DNA from: Nostoc favosum CHAB5714
GTDB taxonomy: Bacteria > Cyanobacteriota > Cyanobacteriia > Cyanobacteriales > Nostocaceae
Reading direction: 5' to 3'
NCBI RefSeq assembly: GCF_020829495.1
Contig: NZ_JAIVFQ010000025.1
Coordinates: forward strand, 22,752 to 86,751
DNA length: 64,000 nucleotides
The translations under genes and the position numbers were made by a program. Under the pieces are notes generated by a model. It was not told the origin of the DNA, did no database searches, and worked only from the letters and a program-made list of their open reading frames with translations. Below, in pieces: positions 8,303 to 18,702 of the stretch (position 1 is the stretch's first letter; every line of letters starts with the position of its first letter).

Positions 8303-8369
8303 CAGAGACTCAATAAATACATTCCTATACTCTGTATGGTAACGAGGAATAACTCCCCACTCCCCATTC

Positions 8370-11024
8370 TTAGACCTTTTTCCAAGGGAGTTTGACTGTA
8401 AAACGACTGCCTTTCCCTAACTGACTTTCAGCATGGACAGTACCACCATGCAACTCGACAATCTTTTGCACCATTACTAATCCTAAACCAGTACCTGAAG
8501 AACCACGGGTAGAGGGATTTTCAACCTGCACAAAAGGTTGAAATAATTTGAAAAGGTCATCGGAAAGCATACCAATACCCGTATCTACCACGCTGAAAAA
8601 GATATATTCATTTGTGGAATTTGGCTGGACTTCAATCCAAACTTTGCCTCCTTCTTTAGTAAACTTGATAGCGTTAGTCAATAGGTTGATAAATACTTGG
8701 CGGATGCGGCGCTCATCGACTTCGATGGGTTCGAGTTCTTCAGGTATTTGTACACTCAGTTGGATATTTTTCTGGAACGCTAAATGTTTGACAAAACTGA
8801 GACTAGAGTCACATAATCCTTGAATCGAAGTAGCAGCTAGTTGCAGTTCTATCTTGCTGGATTCGATGTCGGTAAGCTCAAGGATCTGGTTAATCAATTC
8901 TAGTAAATTCTTACCACTGGATTCGAGAGTATTTAGGGACTGGCGCTGTTCTTCATTTACAGTACCGTACACTTCATTTTGGAGTGCTTCTGTGATTCCA
9001 AGAATGGAGCTTAAGGGAGTTCTCAATTCATGGCTCATATTTCCTAAAAAGGTTCTTTTGGCACGATTTGCGACTTCGGCAGCTTCTTGAGCCTCACGCA
9101 GAGCGGATTCTGCACTTTTGCGTAAGCGAAGCTCGTCGTAGACATCGCATACTTCTAAAGTTAGGGCGACAAATTCCGCAATTGAGCTAACAAAGTTTTG
9201 CTCGCTCATTTCCCATGTCCGGGGAATATCAATTTGTTCATACAAAACTGTTCCCACCACTTCGCCCCCAACCCAAATGGAAGTATTAATTAGGGATACA
9301 ATATTCTTCGGTTTTAGCAGTTCATCCCATAATTCTTGTATCCGTAAATCGGTGCGAGTATCGGTGACAGCAATGATCCGGGCAGATGTCAGGGATTTAA
9401 AGTAGATGGGATAATCTGCAAGGTTGCGTTCTATATCTGCCGAATGTCTCTGGTTGCTACGTTCATAGAGACTTATACATTGTAGTTTGGTGCGTTCGCC
9501 ATCGAATAACCACACACTGACTCGTTCTATTTCTAAAGCATTTGCTGCTTTCTCGGTAATAACTTTGAATGCCGTTTCCACCTTTCCTTCAGAAATCGCC
9601 CTGTGATTTGCCAGTTCTGCTAACACCCGATGATGCTGGCCGAGTTTTTGCTCACTGTTAATTCGTACTTGAATCTCTTGCTGTAATTCTTGAGTTCGCT
9701 GCTTAAGTTGCAATTCTAACTCTTCATTTTTGGTTATCTGTGCAGTAAAGGTTTTGCGTAACTGCTGCATCATCTCGTTAAAAGATCCACCCAGCACCTC
9801 TAGTTCTTTAATGCCCTGTACTATCACCACTGAGTCTTCGCCATTAGTCAAATCTGCTAAATCTTTTGTCGCCGTGCTGAAGTACAAAATTGGCTGAGTT
9901 ATCCAACGGGCGGTGATAATTCCCAGTAAAGTAGCTAATCCCAATGCTCCCAAACAGAGAAAAATTGTGGTTTGAGTGTTGCGCTCAATCTGTCCTATAA
10001 AGTCTGCTTCTGGGACAGCCACTATTATCAACCAATTCACATTTGGTTCACCCTCGAAGGGTCTAATTTCTAAAAATTGTCGTTTGCCGTCAAAGGAGAA
10101 ATCTAGCTGCTGTAAACTCTTAATCTCGTCAAAGTTACTAAATTTAGTTGTTAAATATTTAGCGGTTGCTTGAGTCAAGGAATTCCTGCTTTGAGAAGCT
10201 GCCAACCTAATGGGTTTACCATTTTGTAAGCGGAATGGTTCTTCGGTTGTGGAACTTGCTATTAATAGCCCCGATCGCTCGATAATAAAAATCTGCCCAG
10301 ACTTGCCAACTTTAATATTTTGCAGTAAATCCCCAATTTGTGATATATGAGTTAGAGTGCTGTTGACACCGAGTAACTGACCTTGGGAGTTATATATAGG
10401 TTGAGATGCACTAATCAGAAGTGTTGGTTCAGTCAGGGGTGTAAAAATCTCACTAAAGCTGAAGTTTTTGGCGGTAACTGCTGCTTGATAATCAGGACGC
10501 GATCGCGCATCATAGTTTTTGATCACCTGTGGTAGTTGGGTACGTTGACTAAGAGAGTCAATTTTGTAAGTGTAGAGGTCGTACCCAGTTGACTTGTCGG
10601 CTTTTCTGAGTAAAAATTGGCGATCGTTGAGCTTTTCCACCGCTAGATATTCTTGCTGTTCATTGCTTGCCGTTAAAGCGATAGCATCAGGAAAAATTTC
10701 TAACTGCTTTATTAAGTATGACTCCCAGGTTGCCAAATTTTCCATCTTCAGCAACCCGATGTCAATGACATTTTGATTACCGCGTAGTACTTGACGCGGG
10801 GTTGAGAGATAAGTCTGTAAATTCTGCTCTACTCGATTAGCGACTTCATAACGCAATTCGGTAGCTACCTCATTGACTGCCTTTTGCCCATTGTGGATCG
10901 ATAAATATGCAGTTAATCCCACAGCGAGCAAGATTTGCAGCAGAAACAACGCTACCAAAATGCGACGTAGGGGTACGCCTTTAAACAGAGAAAAAACACC
11001 ACTTTGTTTAGTATTTTTGTTCAT
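8370..11024 (-). CDS. Sensor histidine kinase (dCache-HAMP-GAF-HisKA-HATPase)
   Basis: An 884-residue membrane sensor. Membrane segments lie at about residues 18-41 and 352-374. Between them is a ~300-residue extracytoplasmic cache-like domain (LGVNSTLTHISQIGDLLQ, SGQIFIIERSGLLIASS). Then come HAMP (about 375-427), a coiled coil (LELQLKQRTQELQQEIQ) and a GAF domain (about 485-640). The HisKA box is NMSHELRTPLSS with phospho-acceptor His665. The ATPase has N box NLLTNAIKF, G1 DTGIGM and G2 SSGTGLGLVM. All catalytic motifs are intact. It should sense a small ligand outside the membrane and phosphorylate a separate response regulator; none is adjacent, so it is an orphan kinase. Confidence 0.92.
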   Translation of the reverse strand: MNKNTKQSGVFSLFKGVPLRRILVALFLLQILLAVGLTAYLSIHNGQKAVNEVATELRYEVANRVEQNLQTYLSTPRQVLRGNQNVIDIGLLKMENLATWESYLIKQLEIFPDAIALTASNEQQEYLAVEKLNDRQFLLRKADKSTGYDLYTYKIDSLSQRTQLPQVIKNYDARSRPDYQAAVTAKNFSFSEIFTPLTEPTLLISASQPIYNSQGQLLGVNSTLTHISQIGDLLQNIKVGKSGQIFIIERSGLLIASSTTEEPFRLQNGKPIRLAASQSRNSLTQATAKYLTTKFSNFDEIKSLQQLDFSFDGKRQFLEIRPFEGEPNVNWLIIVAVPEADFIGQIERNTQTTIFLCLGALGLATLLGIITARWITQPILYFSTATKDLADLTNGEDSVVIVQGIKELEVLGGSFNEMMQQLRKTFTAQITKNEELELQLKQRTQELQQEIQVRINSEQKLGQHHRVLAELANHRAISEGKVETAFKVITEKAANALEIERVSVWLFDGERTKLQCISLYERSNQRHSADIERNLADYPIYFKSLTSARIIAVTDTRTDLRIQELWDELLKPKNIVSLINTSIWVGGEVVGTVLYEQIDIPRTWEMSEQNFVSSIAEFVALTLEVCDVYDELRLRKSAESALREAQEAAEVANRAKRTFLGNMSHELRTPLSSILGITEALQNEVYGTVNEEQRQSLNTLESSGKNLLELINQILELTDIESSKIELQLAATSIQGLCDSSLSFVKHLAFQKNIQLSVQIPEELEPIEVDERRIRQVFINLLTNAIKFTKEGGKVWIEVQPNSTNEYIFFSVVDTGIGMLSDDLFKLFQPFVQVENPSTRGSSGTGLGLVMVQKIVELHGGTVHAESQLGKGSRFTVKLPWKKV

Positions 11025-11348
11025 CTGCCCACTCCCCCTTCCTGTCCTGTAGTACTGAGTACAATACCTTGACTTCGGACTCCTATGGACTTATGCATAG
11101 TTTGTACTCGGTCGGGTCAAGAGTCAATATAACACTTCTGGTAAAAAACAAAACGTTAGTTAAAATTGAGTACAAAAGTAAAGCTTGTTTTCTTCCTTCT
11201 ACTGGTGTCCTGATGGATTTATCTAATATATGGATATATCCAGTCTTGTTCAGTCCTATCTAATTCAAAATACTTAATTAGAAAGGGTGCTGCTGCCTTG
11301 CGCCCCGTCAGGTATTCATCTGTTGCAAAGATTTCTGAAAATGGTATG

Positions 11349-11644
11349 ATATCATGTTCGCATAATTAGTTATGATTTCCACAGTCATTGCACCCCACCC
11401 CCAACCCCTCCCCGCTTGCGGGGAGGGGAGACAAAGCGACGATTGGCGGGGTGGGGTTCTTCGGGTTTAATAAGTAATCAAGCGGACATGATATGATATC
11501 ATGTTCGCATAATTAGTTATGATTTCCACAGTCATTGCACCCCACCCCTTAATCCCCTCCCCGCAAGCGGGGAGGGGAGACGAAGCGTAGCTTTGGCGGG
11601 GTGGGGTTGCGAGGGCATAATTAGTAATTGAGTGGACTTGGTAT
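11349..11644. mobile_element. Two head-to-tail palindromic MITEs (IS630-type ends)
   Basis: Copy 1 spans 11349-11494 and copy 2 11496-11644. Each begins ATATCATGTTCGCATAATTA, holds a CCCCTCCCCGCnnGCGGGGAGGGG core palindrome and ends near TAATnAAGCGGACATGATAT (the right end of copy 2 is diverged). They adjoin with one base between the ATAT ends, consistent with insertion of one beside the other. The ends match those of the transposon at 63878. Confidence 0.85.
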
Positions 11645-11784
11645 AACGCAATATGCAAGGGTTTCACGTTAAGTTGACACCTATGGGCGCAGCCTCTCCT
11701 AGACAAGTATTAGTCATTAATACCAATGACTAAGGACAAATGACTAATGACTAAATCGGTGCGCGGCTATTCCTCCCACCCCTT

Positions 11785-12447
11785 TTATTGAGATGAGATT
11801 CCCGCAGATATTCGTTGAAACACTACTGAAAGATTATTAGCTGGCATTTGGTAAGTTTGTTTCAAGGTGAGATTTTGTGAGCTAGCTGCTGCTACAACAT
11901 CATCCAAGTTACGTATACCCCACTCTGGATTTTGGGCGCGTAAAGAGTTGTCAAAAGCTGCATTACTCGGTGCTGTATGTTCTCCACCTTGTTTGAAGGG
12001 CCCATACAAATAGAGAATGCCTCCTGCTTTTAGGATACGCCCTGCCCCTGCCATTAGCCCCAGACAGGCTGACCAAGGTGAAATATGAATCATATTGATG
12101 TTGACGATGGCGGTAATTGGCGAAGTATCCAGCCACTGGGTTACTGCCCCTTTCTCCACTGCCCAAACTGGTTCTCTAACATCAAGCTCAAGCGGTGGAT
12201 AGATATTATTACATACATTGTGTTCAGTCCATGCAATAATGCTGGCTCTTTTTTGTGGATTTGTATCTGTTGGTAACCACATACAATCTCTGAGTCTGGG
12301 CGCAAAAAAGACTGCGTGTTCACCAGTACCACTGGCAATTTCCAAGATAGTGCCACTCCCAGGCAATACTTGTAAAAGTACTTCTAGAATTGGTTCACGA
12401 TTGCGCTCGGTTGCTGGTGCGTATTCTCGTGCGTCTTGTAGTGTCAT
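11785..12447 (-). CDS. DUF938 SAM-dependent methyltransferase
   Basis: The 220-residue product starts MTLQDAREYAPATERNREPI, the usual start of DUF938 proteins, which is why the ATG at 12447 is preferred over in-frame codons at 12498 and 12582. The SAM-binding glycine loop is LEIASGTGEHAVFFA, followed by the acidic residue in PTDTNPQ. Later motifs NINMIHISPW and LYGPFKQGG are diagnostic of DUF938. The substrate is unknown. Cytoplasmic and apparently monocistronic. Confidence 0.85.
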   Translation of the reverse strand: MTLQDAREYAPATERNREPILEVLLQVLPGSGTILEIASGTGEHAVFFAPRLRDCMWLPTDTNPQKRASIIAWTEHNVCNNIYPPLELDVREPVWAVEKGAVTQWLDTSPITAIVNINMIHISPWSACLGLMAGAGRILKAGGILYLYGPFKQGGEHTAPSNAAFDNSLRAQNPEWGIRNLDDVVAAASSQNLTLKQTYQMPANNLSVVFQRISAGISSQ

Positions 12448-12694
12448 CCGTATCGTTTTTACATACCTGATTTCATTTAAAGCGACGGGAAACTCCATCC
12501 CCTCGTGGGTGTTCCGGGATAGTCGCCCCGTCGCTTGGGGCATTGGGCATAGGGCATTGGTAACTTCTTCCCCATGCCCCATGCCCCATTCCCTTGTGGG
12601 TGGAGTTTTTCATCTTAGTGGCTATTGTCTAAAAACCATAGGAAAGAGGTATTACGAATTACGAATTACGCAAAGTATGTATTAGTAAATTACT

Positions 12695-14047
12695 CTAAGA
12701 AAGTAGGATCGAAAGTAGGGTCGAATCAGACCAAAACTGGTTAGAATTTACACCTGATAGCAGTAATGTTTGTTTAGTGTCTCCAGAATTAAAACTCAAA
12801 AGGAGACCATCATCACTATCGATTATATTTCCTTGATAAAACATTTCATCTAACCAAGTGTCAGCGTCAATACCATCCAAGCCCGTAAATTCAAGCTTAT
12901 CAATACCAATTTTAAAATCTTGAATGACATCAAACTCACTTTTCAACAATTTATCGCTAACTTTGAAAATATTATCGAAATTGATATCAATACCAATACC
13001 AGCTAGTAAATCTTGGGTGCGACCAAGCTTACCTGCCAACGAGCTATCGTTAACGCCAAAGTTGAAAACAAATTTGTCATAGCCGTCGCCACCAACTAAA
13101 ACATCATCCCCCTTACCACCAATCAGAACGTCATCATCCCAACCGCCATTTAGACTATCATTGCCTTGACCCCCAATTAGAGTATCATTCCCTTCGCCGC
13201 CTTCGAGGATATCATCGCCTTTCCCTCCATCCAGCTTGTCATCCCCTAAGCTGGCATAAATTTTGTCTTCCCTGTTACTTCCTTGAAGATCATCTTTCAA
13301 AACCGTGCCATAAGTAACATTTTTACCTAAATTGTTGATTAAAGTATCTCCTAAAAAAATAATATTACTGAGATTCATTTCTATTATTGTTATGTTGATG
13401 TCACGCTCCCAAGTTTTTTTATAACTACCAACGCTCTTTACTTTGAGGGAGTCCTCACCATTATCGCCGTCAATATCAGTAGTTTGCGGGATACTCTTAA
13501 TACTAATATTACTACTTTTGCTAGATTTCAAATCAGCAATCTGCTCAGAGGAAACTAACTTACCGTGGATACCGAAATAATCTAATACCTTAGGTTTATA
13601 AGGATTTGTGGTATCTACTACCATTAAACAAATTATCCCCTTAGCCTGGTTATATTCAGTACCATAATTTTCAATTTCTTTAGCTTTTAGTGCTAAGTCT
13701 GCATTGAAATCGAAAGAGAAGGTTTTATAAGCATCAACTTTAAAACTAGCAACCACTTGTATTTCACTACTGGCAGTTCCTGCGAAAGAACCATCTAATC
13801 CGATGCCAGTGATGTCACTAAAGAGCCAAGAAAAAGTTGGGTCACTCTCATAAATAGCTCCGGCTTGAGCCGTAACAATAGCAACTCCACTTTCAACCAA
13901 CGCCTCTATCTCAGTGGTAGTCAAAGTTCCTGAGGGCTTTTGACTATACTTTGAGGAAGAAGTAGACCCATTAGCGTTAGCAAAGTTAGGGTTGGGATTA
14001 GGAATTTGATTTACAGTTGGCTTTAAAAAGTGTGTCTGTGGCTGCAT
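12695..14047 (-). CDS. RTX calcium-binding protein
   Basis: A 450-residue protein without a Sec signal. Residues ~30-200 form a domain I cannot name (FKVDAYKTFSFDFNADLALK, KVLDYFGIHGKLVSS). Residues ~265-330 are at least five RTX nonapeptides of the form GGxGxDxLx (GGKGDDILEGGEGNDTLIGG, then GGWDDDVLIGGKGDDVLVGG), which bind calcium as a parallel beta-roll. The C-terminal DVIQDFKIGIDKLEFTGLDG is the post-repeat segment typical of type I secreted proteins. It is the last gene of the minus-strand secretion island and a likely substrate of a type I exporter. Confidence 0.85.
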   Translation of the reverse strand: MQPQTHFLKPTVNQIPNPNPNFANANGSTSSSKYSQKPSGTLTTTEIEALVESGVAIVTAQAGAIYESDPTFSWLFSDITGIGLDGSFAGTASSEIQVVASFKVDAYKTFSFDFNADLALKAKEIENYGTEYNQAKGIICLMVVDTTNPYKPKVLDYFGIHGKLVSSEQIADLKSSKSSNISIKSIPQTTDIDGDNGEDSLKVKSVGSYKKTWERDINITIIEMNLSNIIFLGDTLINNLGKNVTYGTVLKDDLQGSNREDKIYASLGDDKLDGGKGDDILEGGEGNDTLIGGQGNDSLNGGWDDDVLIGGKGDDVLVGGDGYDKFVFNFGVNDSSLAGKLGRTQDLLAGIGIDINFDNIFKVSDKLLKSEFDVIQDFKIGIDKLEFTGLDGIDADTWLDEMFYQGNIIDSDDGLLLSFNSGDTKQTLLLSGVNSNQFWSDSTLLSILLS

Positions 14048-14344
14048 AATATTTTCTGTTCCTGTTAAGTACTTTGTCTACAAAGATGTATGAGTGTATG
14101 CAACCCTATTTTGTGGAATTAGGCATAACGATCGCACAATCTCATAATTTCAGCAGTCATGTCAATTATCCAGGGCGATCGTATCTAAATTATTTTTGGC
14201 CACAAACAAGGTATTGTTACTTTTATCCTCTATTGATGATGAGCTATATTTAGTACCGCCTTGCAAAAGTCAGGCATTCAAAAGTTTTGTATATCAAGGC
14301 TTTTGCAAGTTTTAAAATGGTAGCTTCATTTCCGCCGCGCTGTA

Positions 14345-14944
14345 CTAGTTAACCAGGTCAACGTTTACTACAACCGCAATTGGCTCAAAACCGCTAGGAA
14401 GTTCGGCAAAAATAAAAGTATCAGTTATCTCAGAGTTAGTTTCAAGTTTATAATTCCCAATTGGAGGAAATTGCAACTGATCAATACCCTTCTCAAAGCC
14501 CAAAATAAGAGCATAGTCATTCTCGCCAGCAGCTGTATAATAAGAGCCATTCGCATCCCCAAGCACAAATATATCTTTCACGCCATCGCCAGAAATATCT
14601 GTGACGTCGCCCTGATTGTCAACCGCACCGCCACCTATTAACACATCTCTCTCAAATGATGTTCCTGTACCACCGCCAAATCCATTGAGAGTGTCACTAC
14701 CAGCACCCCCTACGAGAAAGTCTTCAAAGAATCCTTCAGGAGCATCTGGAGATCCGTTAGTACCTCCAATTAAATTATCATTACCATCGCCCCCAAATAT
14801 TACGTCACTACCCTCATTTCCAGTGAGGGTGTCATTGCCAGCATTCCCAAAAAGCAAATCATCACCAAGACCTCCATTAAGGCTATCGTTATCGCCACCC
14901 CCATTGAGGGTATCATCGCTGCTAGTTCCTTGTAAGATTGCCAT
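14345..14944 (-). CDS. RTX calcium-binding protein, tandem copy A
   Basis: The 199-residue product begins MAILQGTSSDDTLNGGGDND and carries about six RTX nonapeptides in residues 8-100 (GGLGDDLLFGNAGNDTLTGN). A conserved C-terminal segment follows ([19 protein letters not shown]) that resembles the flanking domain of type I secretion substrates. There is no signal peptide. It is closely related to the copies at 15209 and 15972, with which it shares [21 protein letters not shown] likely secreted, calcium-stabilised surface protein; no catalytic domain is visible. Confidence 0.85.
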   Translation of the reverse strand: MAILQGTSSDDTLNGGGDNDSLNGGLGDDLLFGNAGNDTLTGNEGSDVIFGGDGNDNLIGGTNGSPDAPEGFFEDFLVGGAGSDTLNGFGGGTGTSFERDVLIGGGAVDNQGDVTDISGDGVKDIFVLGDANGSYYTAAGENDYALILGFEKGIDQLQFPPIGNYKLETNSEITDTFIFAELPSGFEPIAVVVNVDLVN

Positions 14945-15208
14945 ATTTTTTGTCTCTCAAAGTTGTAAATTTTACTATTATCTGCGCTGCTTAAATATTA
15001 TTTATATTCTTGGTTCAAGCAGGGCGATCGCATCTAAATTATTTTTGGCCACAAACAAGGTATTGTTACTTTTATCCTCTATTGATGATAAGTAACCGCT
15101 CAATAATCCGAGGTAAATTGCTCAGTGACAAGCGTCAAATAGCGTAAAATCTTTCCTGAACTGGTAGGTCGCCTCGATTTATTGAACGGATACGATGATG
15201 AACTATAC

Positions 15209-15814
15209 CTATGTAGTCAGGTTAACGTTTGCTACAATCGCAATTAGCTCATTACCGCCAGGAAGTTTGGCGAAAATCAAAGTATCAACCTCAGTTATCT
15301 GACTTCTAACTTCGAGTGTATAATTCACAGTTGTACTAAGTCCCAACTGATCAATACCCTTCTCAAAGCCCAAAATAAGAGCATAGTCCCTGTCGCCAGC
15401 AGCTGTATAATAAGGGGCTTGCGTATCCCCAAGCACAAACACATCTCTCACGCCATCGTCAGAAATATTTGTAACGTCGCCCTTATTGTCAACCGCACCG
15501 CCACCTATTAACTCATCTCTCTCAAATAATCTTGCTCTAGCACCGCCAAATCCATTGAGAGTGTCACTACCAGCACCCCCTACGAGAAAGTCATCAAAAA
15601 ATTCTTTAGGAGCAGATGGAGATCCGCTAAAACCTCCAATTAGATTATCATTACCATCGCCCCCAAATATTACGTCACTACCCTCAGCTCCATTGAGGGT
15701 GTCATTGCCACCATTCCCAAAAAGCAAGTCATTACCAAGACCTCCATTAAGGCTATCGTTATTGCTACCCCCATTGAGGGTATCATCGGCGTTAGTTCCT
15801 TGTAAGATTGCCAT
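15209..15814 (-). CDS. RTX calcium-binding protein, tandem copy B
   Basis: 201 residues, same architecture as copy [24 protein letters not shown] repeats to about residue 100, then [20 protein letters not shown]. It differs mainly in the last 60 residues ([20 protein letters not shown]), which it shares with the larger copy at 15972, suggesting gene conversion or stepwise duplication. [15 protein letters not shown] replaces the TGTSFERDVLIGG of copy A. Unknown role; secretion by a type I system is inferred. Confidence 0.85.
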   Translation of the reverse strand: MAILQGTNADDTLNGGSNNDSLNGGLGNDLLFGNGGNDTLNGAEGSDVIFGGDGNDNLIGGFSGSPSAPKEFFDDFLVGGAGSDTLNGFGGARARLFERDELIGGGAVDNKGDVTNISDDGVRDVFVLGDTQAPYYTAAGDRDYALILGFEKGIDQLGLSTTVNYTLEVRSQITEVDTLIFAKLPGGNELIAIVANVNLTT

Positions 15815-15971
15815 ATTTTTGTCTCCTAAAGTTGTAAACTTTACTATTATCTGCGTTGCTGCTTAAATATTATTTATATTCTTGGTTTAAGCAGGGCGAT
15901 CGCATTTATACTACTCTTGACCACTAAACAAGGTATTGTTAATTTCATGTTCTATTGATGATGAGCCATAC

Positions 15972-17021
15972 CTATCTAGTCAGGTCAACGTTTGCTACAA
16001 TTGCAATTAGCTCATTACCGCCAGGAAGTTTGGCGAAAATCAAAGTATCAAGCTGAGTTATCTGAGAGGCTGTTTGAAGTTGATAATTCACAGATGGACT
16101 AAGTTGCAACTGATCAATACCCTTCTCAAAGCCTAAAATAAGAGCATAGTCACTCTCGCCAGCAACTGTATAAAAAGCGCCTTTCGCATCCCCAAGCACA
16201 AAGAAATCTTTCACGCCATCGCCAGAAACATCTGCGACGATGCCGTTTCTGTCAACCGCACCGCCACCTATTAACTCATCTCTCTCAAATAATTGTACAG
16301 TATCATCACCACCTGATCCTGCACCAGCGCCAAATCCATTGAGAGTGTCACTACCAGCACCCCCTACGAGAAAGTCCGCAAAGAATCCTTCAGGAGCATC
16401 AGGAGAGCCGCTAAGGCTTCCAGTTAGACTATCATTACCATCGCCCCCAAATATTACATCACTACCCTGACCTCCATCAAGGGTGTCATTGCCAGCATCC
16501 CCAAAAACAAAGTCATCCCCTGCACTTCCGGAGAGATTATCATTTCCGAGTCCCCCATTCAGGGTGTCATTACCGAGACTTCCAAGGAGGGTATCATCGC
16601 CGCTATCCCCATTCAGCAAGTCATCACCAAGACTTCCACTCAGCAGATCATCACCGCTACCCCCATTCAGGGTATCGTTACCAAGGTTGCCAAACAAGTT
16701 GTCATTCCCATCTCCCCCATTCAGTAGGGAATTACCACTGACACCTGTAGATATCCTGTCATTACCGCCTCCCCCAGTCAAAGTATCGTTACCACCAAGA
16801 CCAAAAATCCTGTAACTCTTAGTATTAGTGTTTCCTTCTGGGACATTTAATAGATCGTTGCCGCTAGTTCCTTGTAATAAAGTACTCCCACCTCCAGATG
16901 TACCGTTATTACCGTCTCTCCCGGTCAAGATATCGTTACTACGACTAAAAAGATTCGCGATCTTATCAGCATTATTATTGTCTCCTATATTGTTGCTGTC
17001 ATTTCTTTCTACAATTGCCAT
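15972..17021 (-). CDS. RTX calcium-binding protein, expanded copy C
   Basis: 349 residues: the same C-terminal module as copies A and B, preceded by a longer repeat field. About fourteen RTX nonapeptides occupy residues 50-200 ([40 protein letters not shown]). The N-terminus MAIVERNDSNNIGDNNNADK differs from copies A and B. The extra repeats probably arose by internal expansion. No Sec signal; the C-terminal [20 protein letters not shown] is shared with its neighbours. Confidence 0.85.
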   Translation of the reverse strand: MAIVERNDSNNIGDNNNADKIANLFSRSNDILTGRDGNNGTSGGGSTLLQGTSGNDLLNVPEGNTNTKSYRIFGLGGNDTLTGGGGNDRISTGVSGNSLLNGGDGNDNLFGNLGNDTLNGGSGDDLLSGSLGDDLLNGDSGDDTLLGSLGNDTLNGGLGNDNLSGSAGDDFVFGDAGNDTLDGGQGSDVIFGGDGNDSLTGSLSGSPDAPEGFFADFLVGGAGSDTLNGFGAGAGSGGDDTVQLFERDELIGGGAVDRNGIVADVSGDGVKDFFVLGDAKGAFYTVAGESDYALILGFEKGIDQLQLSPSVNYQLQTASQITQLDTLIFAKLPGGNELIAIVANVDLTR

Positions 17022-17084
17022 ATTTTTTTACCTCGCAAATTCTTGGTTGAAGTTGCCAATGTGTAGTGGGTAATCATCCTAATA

Positions 17085-17291
17085 GGATGTTTTAAAAGTA
17101 TTTTGCTGTGATTTTAGACACTTCTCGATCCCCCTAACCCATGCCAGTCGGTCAAAATAATTCGTAATTTATAATTCGTAATTCGTAATTATTACTCCAC
17201 GACTGAAGTCGCTTGCTCGTCCCCTTTAAAAAGGGGGATTTAGGAGGATCTAAAACGTTTTGATAGCAACAATAGGACTTTTAAAACATCC
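17085..17291. mobile_element. MITE-like element with 15 bp inverted ends
   Basis: Perfect inverted repeats GGATGTTTTAAAAGT (17085-17099) and ACTTTTAAAACATCC (17277-17291) enclose ~180 bp. Inside are ATTCGTA heptamers and the common cyanobacterial CCCCTTTAAAAAGGGGG repeat. No gene inside. Confidence 0.6.
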
Positions 17292-17387
17292 TTTTAGCTA
17301 TTTTTGAGCGTTAGGTTCATTGCTAAATTATTGTTTTACTCAAAAATATTTGTAAAAACTGCCCTAAAAATAGGCTAAATTAGCCCC

Positions 17388-17822
17388 TCACAGGAAACTA
17401 TCACCTATCGAATTGAAGCCTGTAAATCCGAAGTTGCTTAACAGGTTATTATTTATTCCTATCCCAATCCCATCACCTAAAGATGAATTCAAATCAGTGA
17501 TGACATTAGCACGCCCAGAAGCAGAAGTTGTTGTTGTACCTAGAAATAAACTGCGATTAGTACCTCTGGTAAGTGTATCAGTGCCTAAATTGCTGACGAA
17601 AGTATCGTTATCTTGACCTCCTAATAGCAAATCGTTCGCGTTACCTGCGGTGTAGGAATTCGTGGCTACCACGGTACTCCTATTGGATCTTGCTCTTGGT
17701 ACGAAAACTTCTTCACTCCTGTTAATGGTTAAACCTGTAGGGGAAGCAATGCTGACGTTGATGCTGCCGCCGGCACCACTCATATTGACGTAGGACAGAC
17801 CTGTTAAAAAAATACTGCTCAT
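17388..17822 (-). CDS. Short RTX-like protein with a degenerate repeat
   Basis: 144 residues. The N-terminus MSSIFLTGLSYVNMSGAGGS is unlike the neighbouring RTX genes. One recognisable RTX block remains (GNANDLLLGGQDNDTFVSNL). The C-terminal NVITDLNSSLGDGIGIGINN lacks the usual flanking segment. It may be a decayed or minimal member of the family. It is first of the RTX genes in the direction of transcription. Confidence 0.6.
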   Translation of the reverse strand: MSSIFLTGLSYVNMSGAGGSINVSIASPTGLTINRSEEVFVPRARSNRSTVVATNSYTAGNANDLLLGGQDNDTFVSNLGTDTLTRGTNRSLFLGTTTTSASGRANVITDLNSSLGDGIGIGINNNLLSNFGFTGFNSIGDSFL

Positions 17823-18702
17823 TAGATTTCCTCTTGATCTTGCTAGATATAATATATACCGACTTGACCAGAGAGGAGAGGAGCAAGGAGCAGGGAGCAG
17901 TGGAGAAGATGGTGTAATTTCCCTACCAAGAGGGTTTCAGAGCAAATAAATTTATTGATGCTTAATGTTAAATATTTATTTCGAGATGCATTACGACAGG
18001 AAATAATACGTCCAAGTTTCAGCAGACATAAATTTATTTATGGCGTTCTCCCCTAAGCTTTGTGCCCCCTGCCCCCTTTCCTCTTCTTTGACAGATAGTT
18101 ATGATACTAAAGCTCAAGTATGAGTAGCCACAAACTGAAAACGAACGTAATAATAGGGGTTTGTGCCCTTACGAATCAGCAAGCAAACACCATTAGTAAT
18201 AGAGCGATAAGTTTGATGGTATGGGTAATGCTTACCGCTTGAAGGTAACTAGGGGTATCGTCTCTTATGCTGAAGTTAACGTTGTTTTGTGAGTTTTGTG
18301 ATATCCCTGGCTTTAGCTGAAATGTCCAGATGGTAAGACTTATAAAAATGTTTTGGTTTACTGAGTATGGTACTTGTTTAGATGCTGAACTTTGGAGGCG
18401 CTACCCTAGCATTACTCGACTTGACAAGAGACTTCCTACATTAACAAACAGATATCATTTTGCATAAAGAGGTAAGTCTTGCAACTGTCTAGTTAACTGT
18501 GTTAGGATTTAATTGAATTTAGAAAATTGCTGAAAACTATAAACCAAGATAGTTTTCAGCAATCTTTGAACATCCAACAGTAGGTTGAGTAGAGTACAAG
18601 ATAACCCAACAAAACAATTGCTATGGAGTGTTGGTTTTCTTACTCACTCTAACCTGCTTTTGTTTTTAGGCTTCAGCTTAACTAATCCAGTTGGATCAAG
18701 TA
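17823..18702. other. Long spacer between the RTX genes and the leader-peptide array
   Basis: Mostly AT-rich non-coding DNA with a purine-rich repeat near 17870-17905 (GGAGCAAGGAGCAGGGAGCA). A 39-codon plus-strand reading at 18348-18467 (MFWFTEYGTCLDAELWRRYP) has no detectable ribosome binding site; I would not call it a gene without comparative support. A strong stem-loop lies at 18526-18563. Confidence 0.5.
18526..18563 (-). terminator. Stem-loop terminator of the leader-peptide array
   Basis: A perfect 15 bp stem (ATTGCTGAAAACTAT / ATAGTTTTCAGCAAT) with an 8-base loop. On the minus strand it is followed by TTTTC. It lies 140 bases beyond the last peptide gene. Confidence 0.7.

Larger units (their letters stand above)
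14160..15970. repeat. Tandem duplication of an RTX gene with its leader region
   Basis: The leader sequence containing CAAGGTATTGTTACTTTTAT and TCTATTGATGATGAG recurs at about 14165-14245, 15020-15090 and, diverged, 15893-15965. Each copy lies near an RTX gene with the same N- and C-terminal sequences. The unit is about 860-870 bp. Gene and spacer were duplicated together. Confidence 0.8.

Noticed and set aside
14616..17073. Long Ser/Pro/Leu-rich plus-strand readings opposite the RTX genes
   Set aside because: They are the antisense of Gly-Asp repeat codons (GGxGxD read backwards gives SLPSPP) and have no other coding evidence.
18348..18467. 39-codon ORF MFWFTEYGTCLDAELWRRYP...
   Set aside because: No ribosome site and no visible homology; kept only as a note in the spacer entry.
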